Positions 28,361-38,700 of a DNA stretch of 64,000 nucleotides are shown here, in pieces. Source of the DNA: Fulvivirga ligni (GTDB taxonomy: Bacteria > Bacteroidota > Bacteroidia > Cytophagales > Cyclobacteriaceae); the NCBI RefSeq assembly GCF_021389935.1, contig NZ_CP089979.1:310001-374000 (forward strand), written 5' to 3'. Under the pieces are notes generated by a model that saw only the letters and a program-made list of their open reading frames with translations, was not told where the DNA came from and did not search any database. Made by a program: the position numbers and the translations under genes. Each line of letters begins with the position of its first letter. Within the stretch, counting starts at the first letter, position 1.

Positions 28361-28433
28361 TGCCCTTACCTTTTTACTTTTAGCCGTATTACTATTAACT
28401 TTTACTCCTGATTTAAAGTTAATTGTAGCATCT

Positions 28434-28688
28434 ATGACTAAAAGCGATGTCTTCTTCAATGAACTCCCATTTAAAGAAAAGCTGAGAACGCTATTTCTTG
28501 AAGGCGACTTCATCGTTTCGATAAGATATTATGGATATAAAGTAAACCTCTATTTACTCAATAATTTCTATGTAGAAGTATTCTACAATCATAAGCATGA
28601 TTTCATTGAGAAGGTATTACCGCTAGATAAGAATCATAGTAGAATGAAGTTTTATTCTGACCAGATCAAGCTTCCTGTAGATATATAA
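28434..28688 (+). CDS. Small conserved-looking hypothetical protein
   Basis: An 84-residue, soluble, charged protein (MTKSDVFFNELPFKEKLRTLF, later KVNLYLLNNFYVEVFYNHK and a C-terminal MKFYSDQIKLPVDI). The alternation of hydrophobic strands suggests a small alpha/beta fold. I do not recognise a characterised family, though similar short ORFs occur in Cytophagales. It has its own strong terminator directly after the stop, which supports it being a real gene. Confidence 0.7.
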   Translation: MTKSDVFFNELPFKEKLRTLFLEGDFIVSIRYYGYKVNLYLLNNFYVEVFYNHKHDFIEKVLPLDKNHSRMKFYSDQIKLPVDI

Positions 28689-28718
28689 AAAAAGCCGCTA
28701 TTAAGCGGCTTTTTTTTA
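28688..28718. terminator. Terminator between converging genes
   Basis: AAAAAGCCGCT pairs with AGCGGCTTTTT around the loop ATTA, with A-rich and T-rich flanks so that it works from both sides. Confidence 0.9.
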
Positions 28719-28739
28719 TGGTTGTAACGTGTTTTGTAA

Positions 28740-29489
28740 TTATGCTGTAGCAGTAGACTCAGTCTTCTGAGACTCAAGCATAGCAATCTTAAATGTTTTC
28801 TTGGCTTTATAACCACAGTAACCACACTCATAGTGCTTCATAAGCTCACCTTCAGCTTCCACTGATGGAGCCTGAAGAATCTCTTCTCTTGAAACTCTAA
28901 ATGTTTGGTAGTTACACTCAGGGCACTGCAATGCGTGCAAGTGACCAGCATATTTTTCTATTTTAGTATAGCCTGTTTCTTCGTCTACCCATACGTCATA
29001 GTCTATAGAGAAAATATTTTCCTCAGCCTGCATACCTTCATCCAGATAAACATCTTCTTCCTCTTCACTTAAAAGCTTCATTGGCTTGCCAGTTTTAGGA
29101 GAAACTCTTGGCTTATAACGTAATCTCTTTAATCTTTTCTCGATGTAGAAAGGGTAGTAAAACTTCAATAAGTTTTGAATGATAACACCGAAAATTAAAC
29201 CCATGGAAACCGTAACGAATACTCGCACGAATAACCACATAATATTAATCTCAGTAATAGTGCTATTCGCAAAGAATCCTCCAGCAAGAATGAGGAGAAC
29301 ACTGCAAGTCATTAAAATATTAATCTCACTTCTATTAATATAATCGTACTTAGTCTTTGAGTCACTGGTGGCAGCCAACTTAATGATATGCCCTAACAAA
29401 ATCAATAAGGAAACGCCCGCTAAACCAAACGCTAAATATAGCGTCCACGTGTTCCAGGTCTCAAAAGATTGCATCGAAGTTTCTTCCAT
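28740..29489 (-). CDS. Membrane protein with C-terminal zinc ribbon, unknown function
   Basis: A 249-residue protein with three likely membrane helices (about 15-38, 57-75, 85-110), then a basic linker (EKRLKRLRYKPRV) and a cytoplasmic C-terminal domain. That domain has CPEC at about 189 and CGYC at about 222, a four-cysteine zinc ribbon, set in YECGYCGYKAKKTFKIAM. An acidic stretch (LLSEEEEDVYLDEG) lies between. I recognise no family with a known role. It is a single gene upstream (in its own direction) of a terminator, behind the infB cluster but separated from it by 276 bases. Confidence 0.7.
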   Translation of the reverse strand: MEETSMQSFETWNTWTLYLAFGLAGVSLLILLGHIIKLAATSDSKTKYDYINRSEINILMTCSVLLILAGGFFANSTITEINIMWLFVRVFVTVSMGLIFGVIIQNLLKFYYPFYIEKRLKRLRYKPRVSPKTGKPMKLLSEEEEDVYLDEGMQAEENIFSIDYDVWVDEETGYTKIEKYAGHLHALQCPECNYQTFRVSREEILQAPSVEAEGELMKHYECGYCGYKAKKTFKIAMLESQKTESTATA

Positions 29490-29711
29490 GGCCTCTAACT
29501 TTTAATGTCTTTTCGTAAGGTTTGTTTAAAAAATATAATTAACGCACAATTTATAAATAACTCTCCAATTTTAATATTCTTAATGAAAAAAAAGAGAGAA
29601 AATTTCGAACTCTTGTGAACAGTCACAAATCTAAAAAATAAGCACTTCGCCTTTGAGGACTCATATTAACATTTTTTAAATTGATTGTCTAATAAATCCG
29701 CAAATTATTTC

Positions 29712-29742
29712 AAAATAAAAAAGAGCCCGCCCGGGCTCTTTA
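29712..29742 (-). terminator. Terminator of the rimP-nusA-infB operon
   Basis: AAGAGCCCG (29721-29729) pairs with CGGGCTCTT (29732-29740); on the minus strand a T-rich run follows. It lies 25-45 bases beyond the infB stop. Confidence 0.88.
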
Positions 29743-29765
29743 CTATTTCATATAGTGAAATGAGA

Positions 29766-32717
29766 TTATAGGGTACGTTTCGTTTCTCTTTCTTCGTAAC
29801 TCTCTACAACGTCACCTACCTTGATGTCATTAAAGTTTTTAATGCTCATACCGCACTCGTATCCGTTCTTCACTTCAGTTACATCGTCTTTAAACCTCTT
29901 CAACTGACCCATTTCTCCAGAATAAACTACAATTCCGTCTCTAATAAGTCTGATAGGGTTATTACGCTTGATGTATCCATCTGTAACCATACAACCTGCT
30001 ACGGTACCAACTTTCGAGATCTTAAATACATCTCTTACTTCTACGTTACCTACAATTACCTCTTCAACTTCAGGATCTAGCATACCTTCCATGGCATCTT
30101 TCACATCGTTGATAGCATCGTAGATGATAGAGTAAAGTCTGATTTCAATCTCTTCATTTTCAGCAAGTCTCTTAGCAGATCCTGAAGGTCTCACCTGGAA
30201 ACCAACGATTACCGCATCAGATGCTGAAGCCAGAAGCACATCAGATTCAGAGATCTGACCTACACCTTTGTGAATAATATTTACCTGAATTTCTTCAGTA
30301 CTTAATTTCAATAATGAATCAGAAAGTGCTTCCACAGAACCATCCACGTCACCTTTTACGATAACGTTAAGCTCTTTAAATGATCCGATAGCCAAACGTC
30401 TACCAATTTCATCAAGAGTAATATGTTTCTTAGTTCTGATATTTTGCTCTCTCTGGATCTGCTCCCTCTTGTTAGCAATCTCTCTTGCTTCACGGTCGCT
30501 ATCCATTACGTTAAATTTATCACCAGCCTGTGGAGCGCCATCTAAACCTAACATTAATATAGGTGTAGATGGACCAGCTTTTTCCATTCGGGTTCCCGTA
30601 TGATCAAACATGGCCTTCACCCTACCATAGTAAGCTCCGGCAAGTAGCACGTCTCCTACAGTAAGCGTTCCATTTTGAACAAGCATGGTAGCTACGTAAC
30701 CTCTACCTTTATCTAGAGAGGCTTCTATTACAGTACCTACTGCTTTTCTTTCAGGGTTAGCTTTCAACTCTAACAACTCAGCTTCAAGTAATACTTTCTC
30801 AAGTAACTCCTCTACACCTTGTCCTGTTTTAGCAGAAATTTCCTGACTTTGGTATTTACCACCCCAATCCTCTGTTAAGATATTAATCTGAGATAATGAC
30901 TCTCTAACTTTATCTGGATTAGCGTTTGGTTTATCTATTTTGTTAATAGCAATTACGATTGGCACACCTGCAACCTGCGCGTGATTGATCGCCTCTTTTG
31001 TTTGAGGCATCACGTCATCATCAGCCGCTACCACAATGATTACAATATCTGTAACCTGAGCACCACGAGCACGCATAGCGGTAAAGGCTTCGTGACCTGG
31101 TGTATCTAAGAATGCTATTTTATGTCCACTTTCTGTTAACACATCATAAGCACCGATGTGCTGGGTAATACCACCAGCCTCACCTGCCGTTACCTTAGAA
31201 CTTCTAATGTAATCCAGCAATGATGTTTTACCGTGGTCAACGTGACCCATGATAGTAACAATTGGAGCTCTATCTCTTAAATCCTCTTCTGCATCTTCCT
31301 CTACCTCAACTTCTAAATCTTCGTCGGCATTGGTAAACTCTACGTTATAGCCAAATTCATCAGCGATTACCGTAATCGATTCTGCGTCTAGTCTTTGGTT
31401 AATAGAAACGAACATTCCTAAGCCCATGCAGGCAGAAATAACATCATTCACAGAAACATCCATCAAAGAGGCCAAGTCGTTAGCTGAGATAAACTCAGTA
31501 ACTCTTAAGATTTTTGATTCCTGCTCTTCCTGAAGCATTTGCTCCTCTTTGGCTTCAGCCATAGCGGACCTTTTCTCTCTTCGGTACTTAGAACCTGAAC
31601 TCTTTTTCTTGTTACCACTAAGCTTAGCTAGTGTAGCCTTGATTTTGTCTTGGATTTCCTTATCTGAAGGTTCCTCCTTCTCGACTCTGGCTCCTCCTCG
31701 TTTATTATTATGTCTGTTTCCTCCTCTATTGTTATTATTGGAGTTGTTGTTATTATTGTTATTGTTGTTGTTTCCTCCACCCTGATTATTATTGTTATCA
31801 CGGGGAATTCTCTTTCTAGGCCTTTTCTTTTTCTTCTGCTCTTTTCTATCATCAGAAGAAGCCACAGGCTTATCTCTTTTTCTTTCTACTGGTAGTTCTA
31901 TTTTTCCTACCACTTTTAGCCCTTTAAGTTTATCAGCCTTAGCCTCAATAACTTCTTGCTTAGGTGGGGCCTTTTCTTCTTTAGGCTCCTCTTTCTTAGG
32001 CTCAGGCTGTTGCTCTTTTGGCTTTTCTTGAGCTTCCACTTTATTTTCTTGCTTTGCTTCCGGCTTTTTCTCCACCTTAGGCTCTTCTTTCTTCACCTCT
32101 TCCTGCTTCATCTCCGCCTTGGGTTCTTCTTTTTTAGGCTGCTCTTTCTTTTCTTCAACCTTAGCCTCAGGAGCGGCTTCTTGCTTCGGAGCTTCAGCTT
32201 TCGGTTCCTCTTTCTTAGGTTCTTCCGCCTTTGGTTCCTCTTTAGGAGCTTCCTGTTTTTTCTCTTTTTTATCGAGATCTATTTTTCCAACTACATTTAA
32301 GCCTTTTAAACGTGGCTTATCCTCCTCTACCTTTTCAGGCTTACTTTCTTTTTCGGGCTTGGCAGTTTCTTTCGCTGGAGTGCTGGCGGCCTCCTCAGTC
32401 TTGCCTGTAGAATGGTTTTTTATAAGAACACTTTCCTCATCATCCGACTTCTTTGGTGCATCATTATCGGAATCTATCACAACGTGCTCATTGTGCTTAG
32501 TACCGATAGTAAGACCAGAAGCCTCCTCTTTTTCAGAAGCAGATGCAGCAAATTCTTTAGATAGCATCGCAAACTGCTCGCCAGTAACTTTTGAGTTTGG
32601 ACTACTATCTACATCAAAGCCTTTATTAGCAAGAAAATCAACGATGGTGGTTCTACCAACATTTAGTTTTCTCGCTACCTGACTTAGCCGCATGGTTTTT
32701 TCTTCTGACATACTCAA
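29766..32717 (-). CDS. infB: Translation initiation factor IF-2
   Basis: A 983-residue GTPase that brings initiator tRNA to the 30S subunit. Order: IF2_N winged domain ([20 protein letters not shown], 10-55), a very long Lys/Glu/Pro/Gln region with EPKxEExKKEE repeats (about 95-270), an Asn/Gly tract (about 305-340), a second IF2_N-like segment, then the G domain: [20 protein letters not shown] and NKID. Domains II-IV follow to the end. The disordered N-terminal part is much longer than in E. coli but usual for Bacteroidota. It is last in the rimP-nusA-infB operon, 34 bases after nusA. Confidence 0.97.
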   Translation of the reverse strand: MSMSEEKTMRLSQVARKLNVGRTTIVDFLANKGFDVDSSPNSKVTGEQFAMLSKEFAASASEKEEASGLTIGTKHNEHVVIDSDNDAPKKSDDEESVLIKNHSTGKTEEAASTPAKETAKPEKESKPEKVEEDKPRLKGLNVVGKIDLDKKEKKQEAPKEEPKAEEPKKEEPKAEAPKQEAAPEAKVEEKKEQPKKEEPKAEMKQEEVKKEEPKVEKKPEAKQENKVEAQEKPKEQQPEPKKEEPKEEKAPPKQEVIEAKADKLKGLKVVGKIELPVERKRDKPVASSDDRKEQKKKKRPRKRIPRDNNNNQGGGNNNNNNNNNNSNNNNRGGNRHNNKRGGARVEKEEPSDKEIQDKIKATLAKLSGNKKKSSGSKYRREKRSAMAEAKEEQMLQEEQESKILRVTEFISANDLASLMDVSVNDVISACMGLGMFVSINQRLDAESITVIADEFGYNVEFTNADEDLEVEVEEDAEEDLRDRAPIVTIMGHVDHGKTSLLDYIRSSKVTAGEAGGITQHIGAYDVLTESGHKIAFLDTPGHEAFTAMRARGAQVTDIVIIVVAADDDVMPQTKEAINHAQVAGVPIVIAINKIDKPNANPDKVRESLSQINILTEDWGGKYQSQEISAKTGQGVEELLEKVLLEAELLELKANPERKAVGTVIEASLDKGRGYVATMLVQNGTLTVGDVLLAGAYYGRVKAMFDHTGTRMEKAGPSTPILMLGLDGAPQAGDKFNVMDSDREAREIANKREQIQREQNIRTKKHITLDEIGRRLAIGSFKELNVIVKGDVDGSVEALSDSLLKLSTEEIQVNIIHKGVGQISESDVLLASASDAVIVGFQVRPSGSAKRLAENEEIEIRLYSIIYDAINDVKDAMEGMLDPEVEEVIVGNVEVRDVFKISKVGTVAGCMVTDGYIKRNNPIRLIRDGIVVYSGEMGQLKRFKDDVTEVKNGYECGMSIKNFNDIKVGDVVESYEERETKRTL

Positions 32718-32751
32718 ATATCCCTTTTTTTTGTGATTATTAAAAATTTGC

Positions 32752-33993
32752 TTACTCGAACTCCTGCTTAAGAACCGCCATCACATTGTTTATAGTTTCT
32801 TCTTCTAAATCGGTTCTTCTTTCGAGTTCTTCTTTGGATAGTGCCAATACGCTCTTTGCAGTATCAAGACCCACACGCTTTAATTCATCAAGCACCCAGT
32901 CTTCAATTTCGTCAACGAATTCATCGATATCAACATCCTCCTCTTCAAATTCTCCTAATTCTCTGAATACATCAATCTCTAAACCTACCAGCTTACTAGC
33001 CAACTTAATATTTTGACCACCTTTACCAATGGCCAAAGACACCTGGTCTGGCTTCAGATATACTGAAACTCTACCATCCTCTTCACTAATTTTTATACTT
33101 GAAATTTTAGCAGGGCTTAACGCTCTGGCGATGTACAAGTCCATGTTATCCGTGAAGTTGATAACATCAATATTTTCATTTTGTAATTCTCTTACAATAC
33201 TGTGAATACGAGAACCTTTCATTCCCACACAAGCACCTACCGGATCTATTCTATCATCATAAGATTCCACAGCTACTTTTGCTCTCTCTCCTGGCTCACG
33301 AACTACACGTTTTATAGTGATAAGGCCATCATAAACCTCTGGCACTTCACTTTCGAATAATCTTTCTAAGAATACCGGGCTGGTTCTTGATAAGATAATC
33401 TTAGGATTACCATTAATCATTTCCACACGGTCTACAATAGCTCTAACAGGATCTCCTTTACGGAATCTGTCTTTTGGTATTTGCTCATTCTTAGGGATAG
33501 AGATTTCGTTTCCTTCTCCATCTGTAAGTAGTACTTCTCTACTTAATATTTGATAAACCTCTCCAGAGATAATCTCTCCTACCAGGTCTTTATATTTTTG
33601 GAATAAAATATCCTTCTCAAGATCTTTTACTTTCTGAATAAGTGTCTGACGGGCAGTCATTACCGCTCTTCTTCCGAAATCCTCAAGTGTGATTTCTTCT
33701 GCCACTTCTTCTCCTATTTCAAAATCAGGCTCTATTTTACGTGCCTTGCTTAAACTAATCTTGTCATGATCCCAAATATCTTCACTGTTGTCATCAACAA
33801 TTTCACGGAATCTCCAGATTTCTAAATCTCCTTTATCGGCATTGATAATGATGTCAAAATTCTCATCGGTCTCAAATCTCTTACGGATCATAGTCCTGAA
33901 TACGTCTTCAAGAATACGAATCATCGTAGGCCTATCTATATTTTTTTGTTTTGCAAAATCTGCAAATGACTCGATTAATATACCGGTATCCAT
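32752..33993 (-). CDS. nusA: Transcription termination/antitermination factor NusA
   Basis: A 413-residue RNA polymerase-binding factor: N-terminal domain (1-130), S1 domain ([20 protein letters not shown]), and two KH domains with [26 protein letters not shown] and [16 protein letters not shown]. The end has one acidic, helical segment instead of the E. coli AR2 repeats, normal for this phylum. It lies 9 bases after the rimP stop and is followed by infB. Because NusA stimulates pausing and hairpin-dependent termination, the terminator-like hairpin in the operon leader (34480-34508) could make it self-regulating. Confidence 0.96.
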   Translation of the reverse strand: MDTGILIESFADFAKQKNIDRPTMIRILEDVFRTMIRKRFETDENFDIIINADKGDLEIWRFREIVDDNSEDIWDHDKISLSKARKIEPDFEIGEEVAEEITLEDFGRRAVMTARQTLIQKVKDLEKDILFQKYKDLVGEIISGEVYQILSREVLLTDGEGNEISIPKNEQIPKDRFRKGDPVRAIVDRVEMINGNPKIILSRTSPVFLERLFESEVPEVYDGLITIKRVVREPGERAKVAVESYDDRIDPVGACVGMKGSRIHSIVRELQNENIDVINFTDNMDLYIARALSPAKISSIKISEEDGRVSVYLKPDQVSLAIGKGGQNIKLASKLVGLEIDVFRELGEFEEEDVDIDEFVDEIEDWVLDELKRVGLDTAKSVLALSKEELERRTDLEEETINNVMAVLKQEFE

Positions 33994-34001
33994 TTTTCTA
34001 T

Positions 34002-34467
34002 TTATTTAAATGAAATCTGAACTATTGTTTTTTTAATATCTCCAAAGGGTATCTCTACCTCTTTATACTCTTTCTTTTTACCCTTTTTTACTTCTTCGTC
34101 TAGAAGTATTTTTTCTTCATCTGCAGCTTTAAGTACGCCTACTACGTCCTTATCCTGCAGCGTGATTTTTACAGATCTCCCTATGTTATTTTTATATTGT
34201 CTTAAAGAATTCAAAGGATGATCCACTCCGGGTGAAGAAACTTCTAATCGATAAGGGTCAGAAAAAAACCTCATCCTCTTCCAGTTCAGCTCCTACCTTG
34301 CGGCTAACATCAGCACATACGTCTATGTTAACTCCCTGATCACAATCAATCAACACAAGCACCTTCTTCGGTCCTTTTGTGGCCTTAATAATAACATCTA
34401 CCATGAAATAAGTTTCATCTGGTAGATATTTTTCAGCTATCTCGTATACACGTTTCTCCAATTCCAT
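34002..34467 (-). pseudogene. rimP: Ribosome maturation factor RimP, frameshifted at a 7-base homopolymer
   Basis: RimP assists 30S assembly. The N-terminal frame (34467 to 34258) encodes 69 residues, MELEKRVYEIAEKYLP to AELEEDEVFF, then stops; the rest (SDPYRLEVSSPGVDHPL to IVQISFK) is in another frame ending at 34002. The break falls in seven T on the coding strand (A7 at 34262-34268). Removing one T joins the frames as EEDEVFSDPYRLEVSSPG, the expected RimP sequence, and gives 154 residues, the normal length. The split lies inside the N-terminal domain, not at a domain border. Causes: sequencing error, real mutation, or slippage that restores the frame. An internal ATG (34272-34274) could start the distal part. 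Confidence 0.88.
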
Positions 34468-34479
34468 ATAGAAAAAAGA

Positions 34480-34508
34480 ATATAAAAAGAGGGGACTAAT
34501 GTCCCCTC
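34480..34508 (-). promoter_or_regulatory. Terminator-like hairpin in the rimP-nusA-infB leader
   Basis: GAGGGGAC (34489-34496) pairs perfectly with GTCCCCTC (34501-34508), loop of four. Read on the minus strand it is followed by TTTTTATATTCTTTTTT, a full intrinsic-terminator layout. It sits about 22 bases upstream of the rimP ATG and just after the predicted promoter. No minus-strand gene lies upstream, so it is better read as an attenuator. Confidence 0.72.
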
Positions 34509-34534
34509 AGAACTAAATTTCTATTTTTCATCCG

Positions 34535-34566
34535 CAAATTTAAGGCAATTTTGTTTGCTTTACAAA
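34535..34566 (-). promoter_or_regulatory. Promoter of the rimP-nusA-infB operon
   Basis: On the minus strand: TTTG (complement of 34563-34566), 20 bases, then TAAATTTG (complement of 34535-34542), matching the Bacteroidota pattern. Transcription should begin near 34528, some 20 bases before the leader hairpin. Confidence 0.65.
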
Positions 34567-34648
34567 CATTCTAATCAACAAACTATCCATAATAGTTTTT
34601 CGTTGACTATCAATTATAATTGTACCTGACCAAAAATTAAACAAACTC

Positions 34649-35656
34649 ATGTTAAGGTTTAGTAACAATTCTGTTAAGACCATTCTATTTGCTCTGGCAG
34701 TAACCATACTTTTATCCTCTTGCGGTGGCGACTCTAAAAAGGGCACTGAAAAGGCTGTTGAAACCAAAAAGGTCGTTAATGTTCCAAATTTCAACCCTGA
34801 TTCAGCATTTGCCTATATCCAAAAGCAGGTAGAGTTTGGACCTCGAGTACCTGGCAGTGAGCCACATACGAATACTAAGGAATATTTGATTAATAAACTA
34901 AAATCATTTGGAGCCACAGTGAAGCCACAGGAGTTCGAAGCTACAACTTTTGATGGACAGACATTGTCACTCACGAACATTATGGCTTCTTTTTCTCCCG
35001 AGAAAACAACAAGAATACTCCTGGCCGCCCACTGGGACGCCCGCCCATTCGCCGATAAGGATAGCGAAAGGAAGAATGAGCCAATCGATGCCGCCAATGA
35101 TGGCGCTAGCGGAGTAGGTGTGCTGCTGGAAATAGCCAGAGTAATAAATGAAAACCCAACTCCTGAAGTAGGTATAGACGTTCTCCTTTTTGACGGTGAA
35201 GACTGGGGAGAAACTGAAGATGCTGATGTGCCAACTCCTGCGGGACTTGATTCCTGGTGGTGCCTTGGCTCACAATATTGGGTAAAGAACAAAGGTAATT
35301 ATTCGGCTTACTATGGCATACTATTAGATATGGTAGGTGGAAAGAATGCAAAATTCTACATAGAAGGCATGTCCAAATATTATGCAGCTTCAATTGTAAA
35401 TAAAGTATGGGACCAGGGTATTGAATTAGGCTACTCCAACTACTTCGTAAAACAGCCTGGAGGGCAAACTACAGATGACCATGTTTTTGTGAATGAGTAT
35501 GCAAAGATACCCATGGTAGACATTATCTCATTTGACCCTAAAGATGGGGGTTTTGGAGGTTTTCATCACACCCACAAAGACAATATGGAGATCATAAGTA
35601 AAGAAACACTTGAAGCAGTGGGAGAAACTGTACTTCATGTGGTTTATTATGAGTAG
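34649..35656 (+). CDS. M28 family / glutaminyl-peptide cyclotransferase-like lipoprotein
   Basis: A 335-residue lipoprotein (lipobox LSSC, Cys25) with an M28-type catalytic domain. Zinc-site motifs are AAHWDARPFAD, DAANDGASGVGVLLEIAR, LFDGEDWGE and HHTHKDNMEII. The single-zinc pattern and the inserted QTTDDHVFVN segment match bacterial glutaminyl cyclases (which convert N-terminal Gln to pyroglutamate) better than aminopeptidases. In Bacteroidota such enzymes cyclise exported proteins after signal cleavage before Gln; several secreted products in this window have Gln just after the predicted cleavage site. Activity itself is inferred. Confidence 0.82.
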   Translation: MLRFSNNSVKTILFALAVTILLSSCGGDSKKGTEKAVETKKVVNVPNFNPDSAFAYIQKQVEFGPRVPGSEPHTNTKEYLINKLKSFGATVKPQEFEATTFDGQTLSLTNIMASFSPEKTTRILLAAHWDARPFADKDSERKNEPIDAANDGASGVGVLLEIARVINENPTPEVGIDVLLFDGEDWGETEDADVPTPAGLDSWWCLGSQYWVKNKGNYSAYYGILLDMVGGKNAKFYIEGMSKYYAASIVNKVWDQGIELGYSNYFVKQPGGQTTDDHVFVNEYAKIPMVDIISFDPKDGGFGGFHHTHKDNMEIISKETLEAVGETVLHVVYYE

Positions 35657-35676
35657 ACAACATTAAAAAGATATAA

Positions 35677-35716
35677 AATAAGAAAGCCAGCTCTCAGAGC
35701 TGGCTTTCTTATTTTA
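35677..35716. terminator. Bidirectional terminator
   Basis: AATAAGAAAGCCAGCTCT pairs with AGAGCTGGCTTTCTTATT around one base, a stem of about 18 pairs between converging genes, with A/T-rich flanks on both sides. Confidence 0.93.
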
Positions 35717-35734
35717 TAATCTTAATATCTATAA

Positions 35735-38700
35735 TTACTCCTTCACAATCTTAGCATTCACCGTTTCTCTCTCTGTTTTCATAGAAAGAATGTAAATACC
35801 TTGTGGTAATTGTGACATGTCAATTGACATTACTTTATCAGTCATTTGAACGTTAGTCATGATTACTTTTCCACTTAAAGAAGTAAGTCTCACATCATAA
35901 ACTGATCTTTCGTCAGCTACCACAACCTGAGCAAAATCTTTCACTGGGTTAGGAGAAACTGTCAAGTACTTAACAGCTGCTTCGTCACCAAGGATTTCTG
36001 CGTTAAGATCAGAAGCTGTAGTGGCTATTGCAGCAAAAGAACTAGTAATATTAACTGTATAGTCTTCTACTTCACCATAGTTAAAACTACCGCAAGAAGA
36101 AGGTGCAGTGTTGTATCTCATTACTACTCTCATTCTAGTACTACCTAAAGTAGCTGAAGAAGGCACAGCAATAGTTGAGGATAATGTACCGCTACTAGTA
36201 GAAGAACCACTTACAACTTGTTCTCCTGAGTCTGCAAAGTCACCATCTTGGTTAAAATCTATGTACACCTTCCAGTATTCTCTGTAAGAATTTCCTGAGA
36301 AAGCTGCGCTGAAGTTGATAGTGTAAGAACCACCTCTACCAAGGTTTGTACTTTGAGAAGTGAAATTACCATAACCCCCGTTTGATCCTGTACTGTTAGA
36401 GATAGAACCTAATTGTACCAGATCGATCCACTCATAACTGGCGTTATTTCCAGAAGCAGTACAGTAAGTAACAGGTCCGCTACCTGTAGTTGTGAAACTA
36501 GTTGTAGCTGGAGAAGAAGTATTTCCTGCTGCATCTTTTGCTCTTACAGATACAGAGTAGCTTGTAGAAGCACTTAAGCCAGTAAGATTATAAGATGTAG
36601 AGCCAGTAGAACCTACTACTGAGCCATTCAAGTACACATCGTAAGCAGTAACTGCAACGTTATCAGTAGAAGCTGACCAGCTTAGTGTAGCACTAGAAGA
36701 AGTTATGCTGCTAGCAGAAAGGCTTCCTGGAGTTGATGGTGGCTGAGTATCTCCAGCGCCTCCACCTTCTACACAGAATGATACCGTTTCAGAAGAACCG
36801 AAGTTACCACCGCTAGCTAATACGTTTGAGCTACCATTGTCAACCAATGAATAACTACCATTTCCGTAAGAGCAGCAGATTCCGTCTCCATAAGCATCTG
36901 TAATAGTGAAGTTATAGTCACCATCCGCTAAGATGAACGTTCTTGTGATTGTAGAACCGTCAGGCTCTGAACCATATGTTCCACCAGAAGCAACTGTACT
37001 GCCTCCACTATTTTTTAGAGTCCAGCTGGTTTCTTCAGGGTAGTTATCTAATACCAATGTTAAAGTAACTGTACCAGTAGCACACTCATCGGGAGTACCG
37101 CCACCGCCATACTCTGAACCAATACCTACTGCATACCAGGCATTCTGTGTAGCAATAGCTTCCGCTGAACCAGCTCCGTATAATGACTCTGCTGCTTGAA
37201 TACCATAATTTCTGGCATCAGCATAGTCAGAATTTGATGATAGATAAGCACTTTCTAATAAATAAGCGATCTCGGCAGATTTGTCGATGCCGATTCCAGT
37301 TACACTAAAGCTATCTCCATTGTCATTAGTTCCTGTTTTACCTTCAGTAAGAATATAGAACCAATGGTTAAGCACACCACTGTTAGTATGAACACCACCG
37401 TTATCAGCAGATCCAGTAGCCCAGTAAGATCCTTTATAAGTATCTGGCTGACCTTGAGAATTAGGATTTTCTAATGAACGAATAATTGCGCCAAGATCTT
37501 CACCTAAAGTCCAGGTTTGCTTTTCAGGAGCTGCATAATATTCTACGCAAGCAGCCCAGATATCACTAAAACCTTCGTTCATAGCACCAGACTCATATGA
37601 ATAATTTAAGTTGGCAGTGTAAGTACATACAGCGTGACCAATTTCATGAGCCGCCACATCTAAACTAGTAAGTGGAGAAAGGCTTGTACCATCACCATAA
37701 GTCATTCTTGATCCATCCCAGAAAGCGTTATCATTATTAGGATAGCCGTAAGCTATAAGGTTGAAGTGTACATAACTTCTGATAGCCGCTCCGGCGTTAT
37801 TGTAACTATTTCTATTGAATTTTGTAAAGAAATAGTCGTAGGTCATTTCAGCTCCCCAATGTGCATCTAAAGCAGCATTGTCTTTAGCGGAGTTATTCCA
37901 TTCGCCAGAAGTCCAGTTGTTATCATTATCTACGAAATCTACGGCATTATTATAATTAGTACCGTTGTTCATATCATAGGTTAATACACCACTTCCTCTG
38001 CTCATGTCTCTTAATCTGTATCCACCAGAAAAGCTATCTGTATGAATAGATCTGCTTCCACTATATCTTGTAGCAGCAGTTCCTACTGCATCAGCATGGT
38101 GGATGATGTCGTTCTCTCTAATAATTTCACCAGACTTAGCATCTACATAAACATAAGAGCGACTTAATGGATTAAGTGCATAAACATCAAACTTGTAAGC
38201 TAACTTTTGATCAACAATCACAAGCTCGCCTTTAGGCTTCTCGTATGCAATCATTTGAGCTTCAGATGGCTTTTCCCATAAGTAAAGCTTAGCACCTACA
38301 TGCTGCAAAGCTCTACCAAGCGCCTCTGAGTCAGATACCGATGGGGAGATATCTATTTTCTCGAAAAGCTCATATTCACCATTCATTGATTTGATGATAC
38401 CATCTTTGGAGTGAACGATGTAAACTCCATCTTCTACTTTAATACCGTCATAGAATTGTTGAAAACGAGTATGCTCTACACCAGTTTTATCAACTATGGC
38501 TTTAGCTGATCTTAACTCATGACCATCTTTTAAACCTAGTTGGTTTTGGAATACATTCTGTACCTCCGAGGTTCTCATAACCTGTTGATCAGAATTAAAA
38601 GTAAGCTGTTTGTAGATACCCTTCTTCTTGTCTTTGGTAGGTTTTAAAACTTGCCCGTTACCCTGGGAGTAGGCTGTGGCTACAGCCATAAGGATTAAAC

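Noticed and set aside
31549-32682. Several plus-strand open frames rich in Leu, Ser and Phe
   Set aside because: They are antisense shadows of the Lys/Glu/Pro-rich IF-2 N-terminal region, whose codon bias removes stops on the other strand.
34258-34467. Two separate real genes in place of rimP
   Set aside because: The break falls inside one conserved domain and the halves rejoin exactly by removing a single T, so a frameshift fits better than a split gene.
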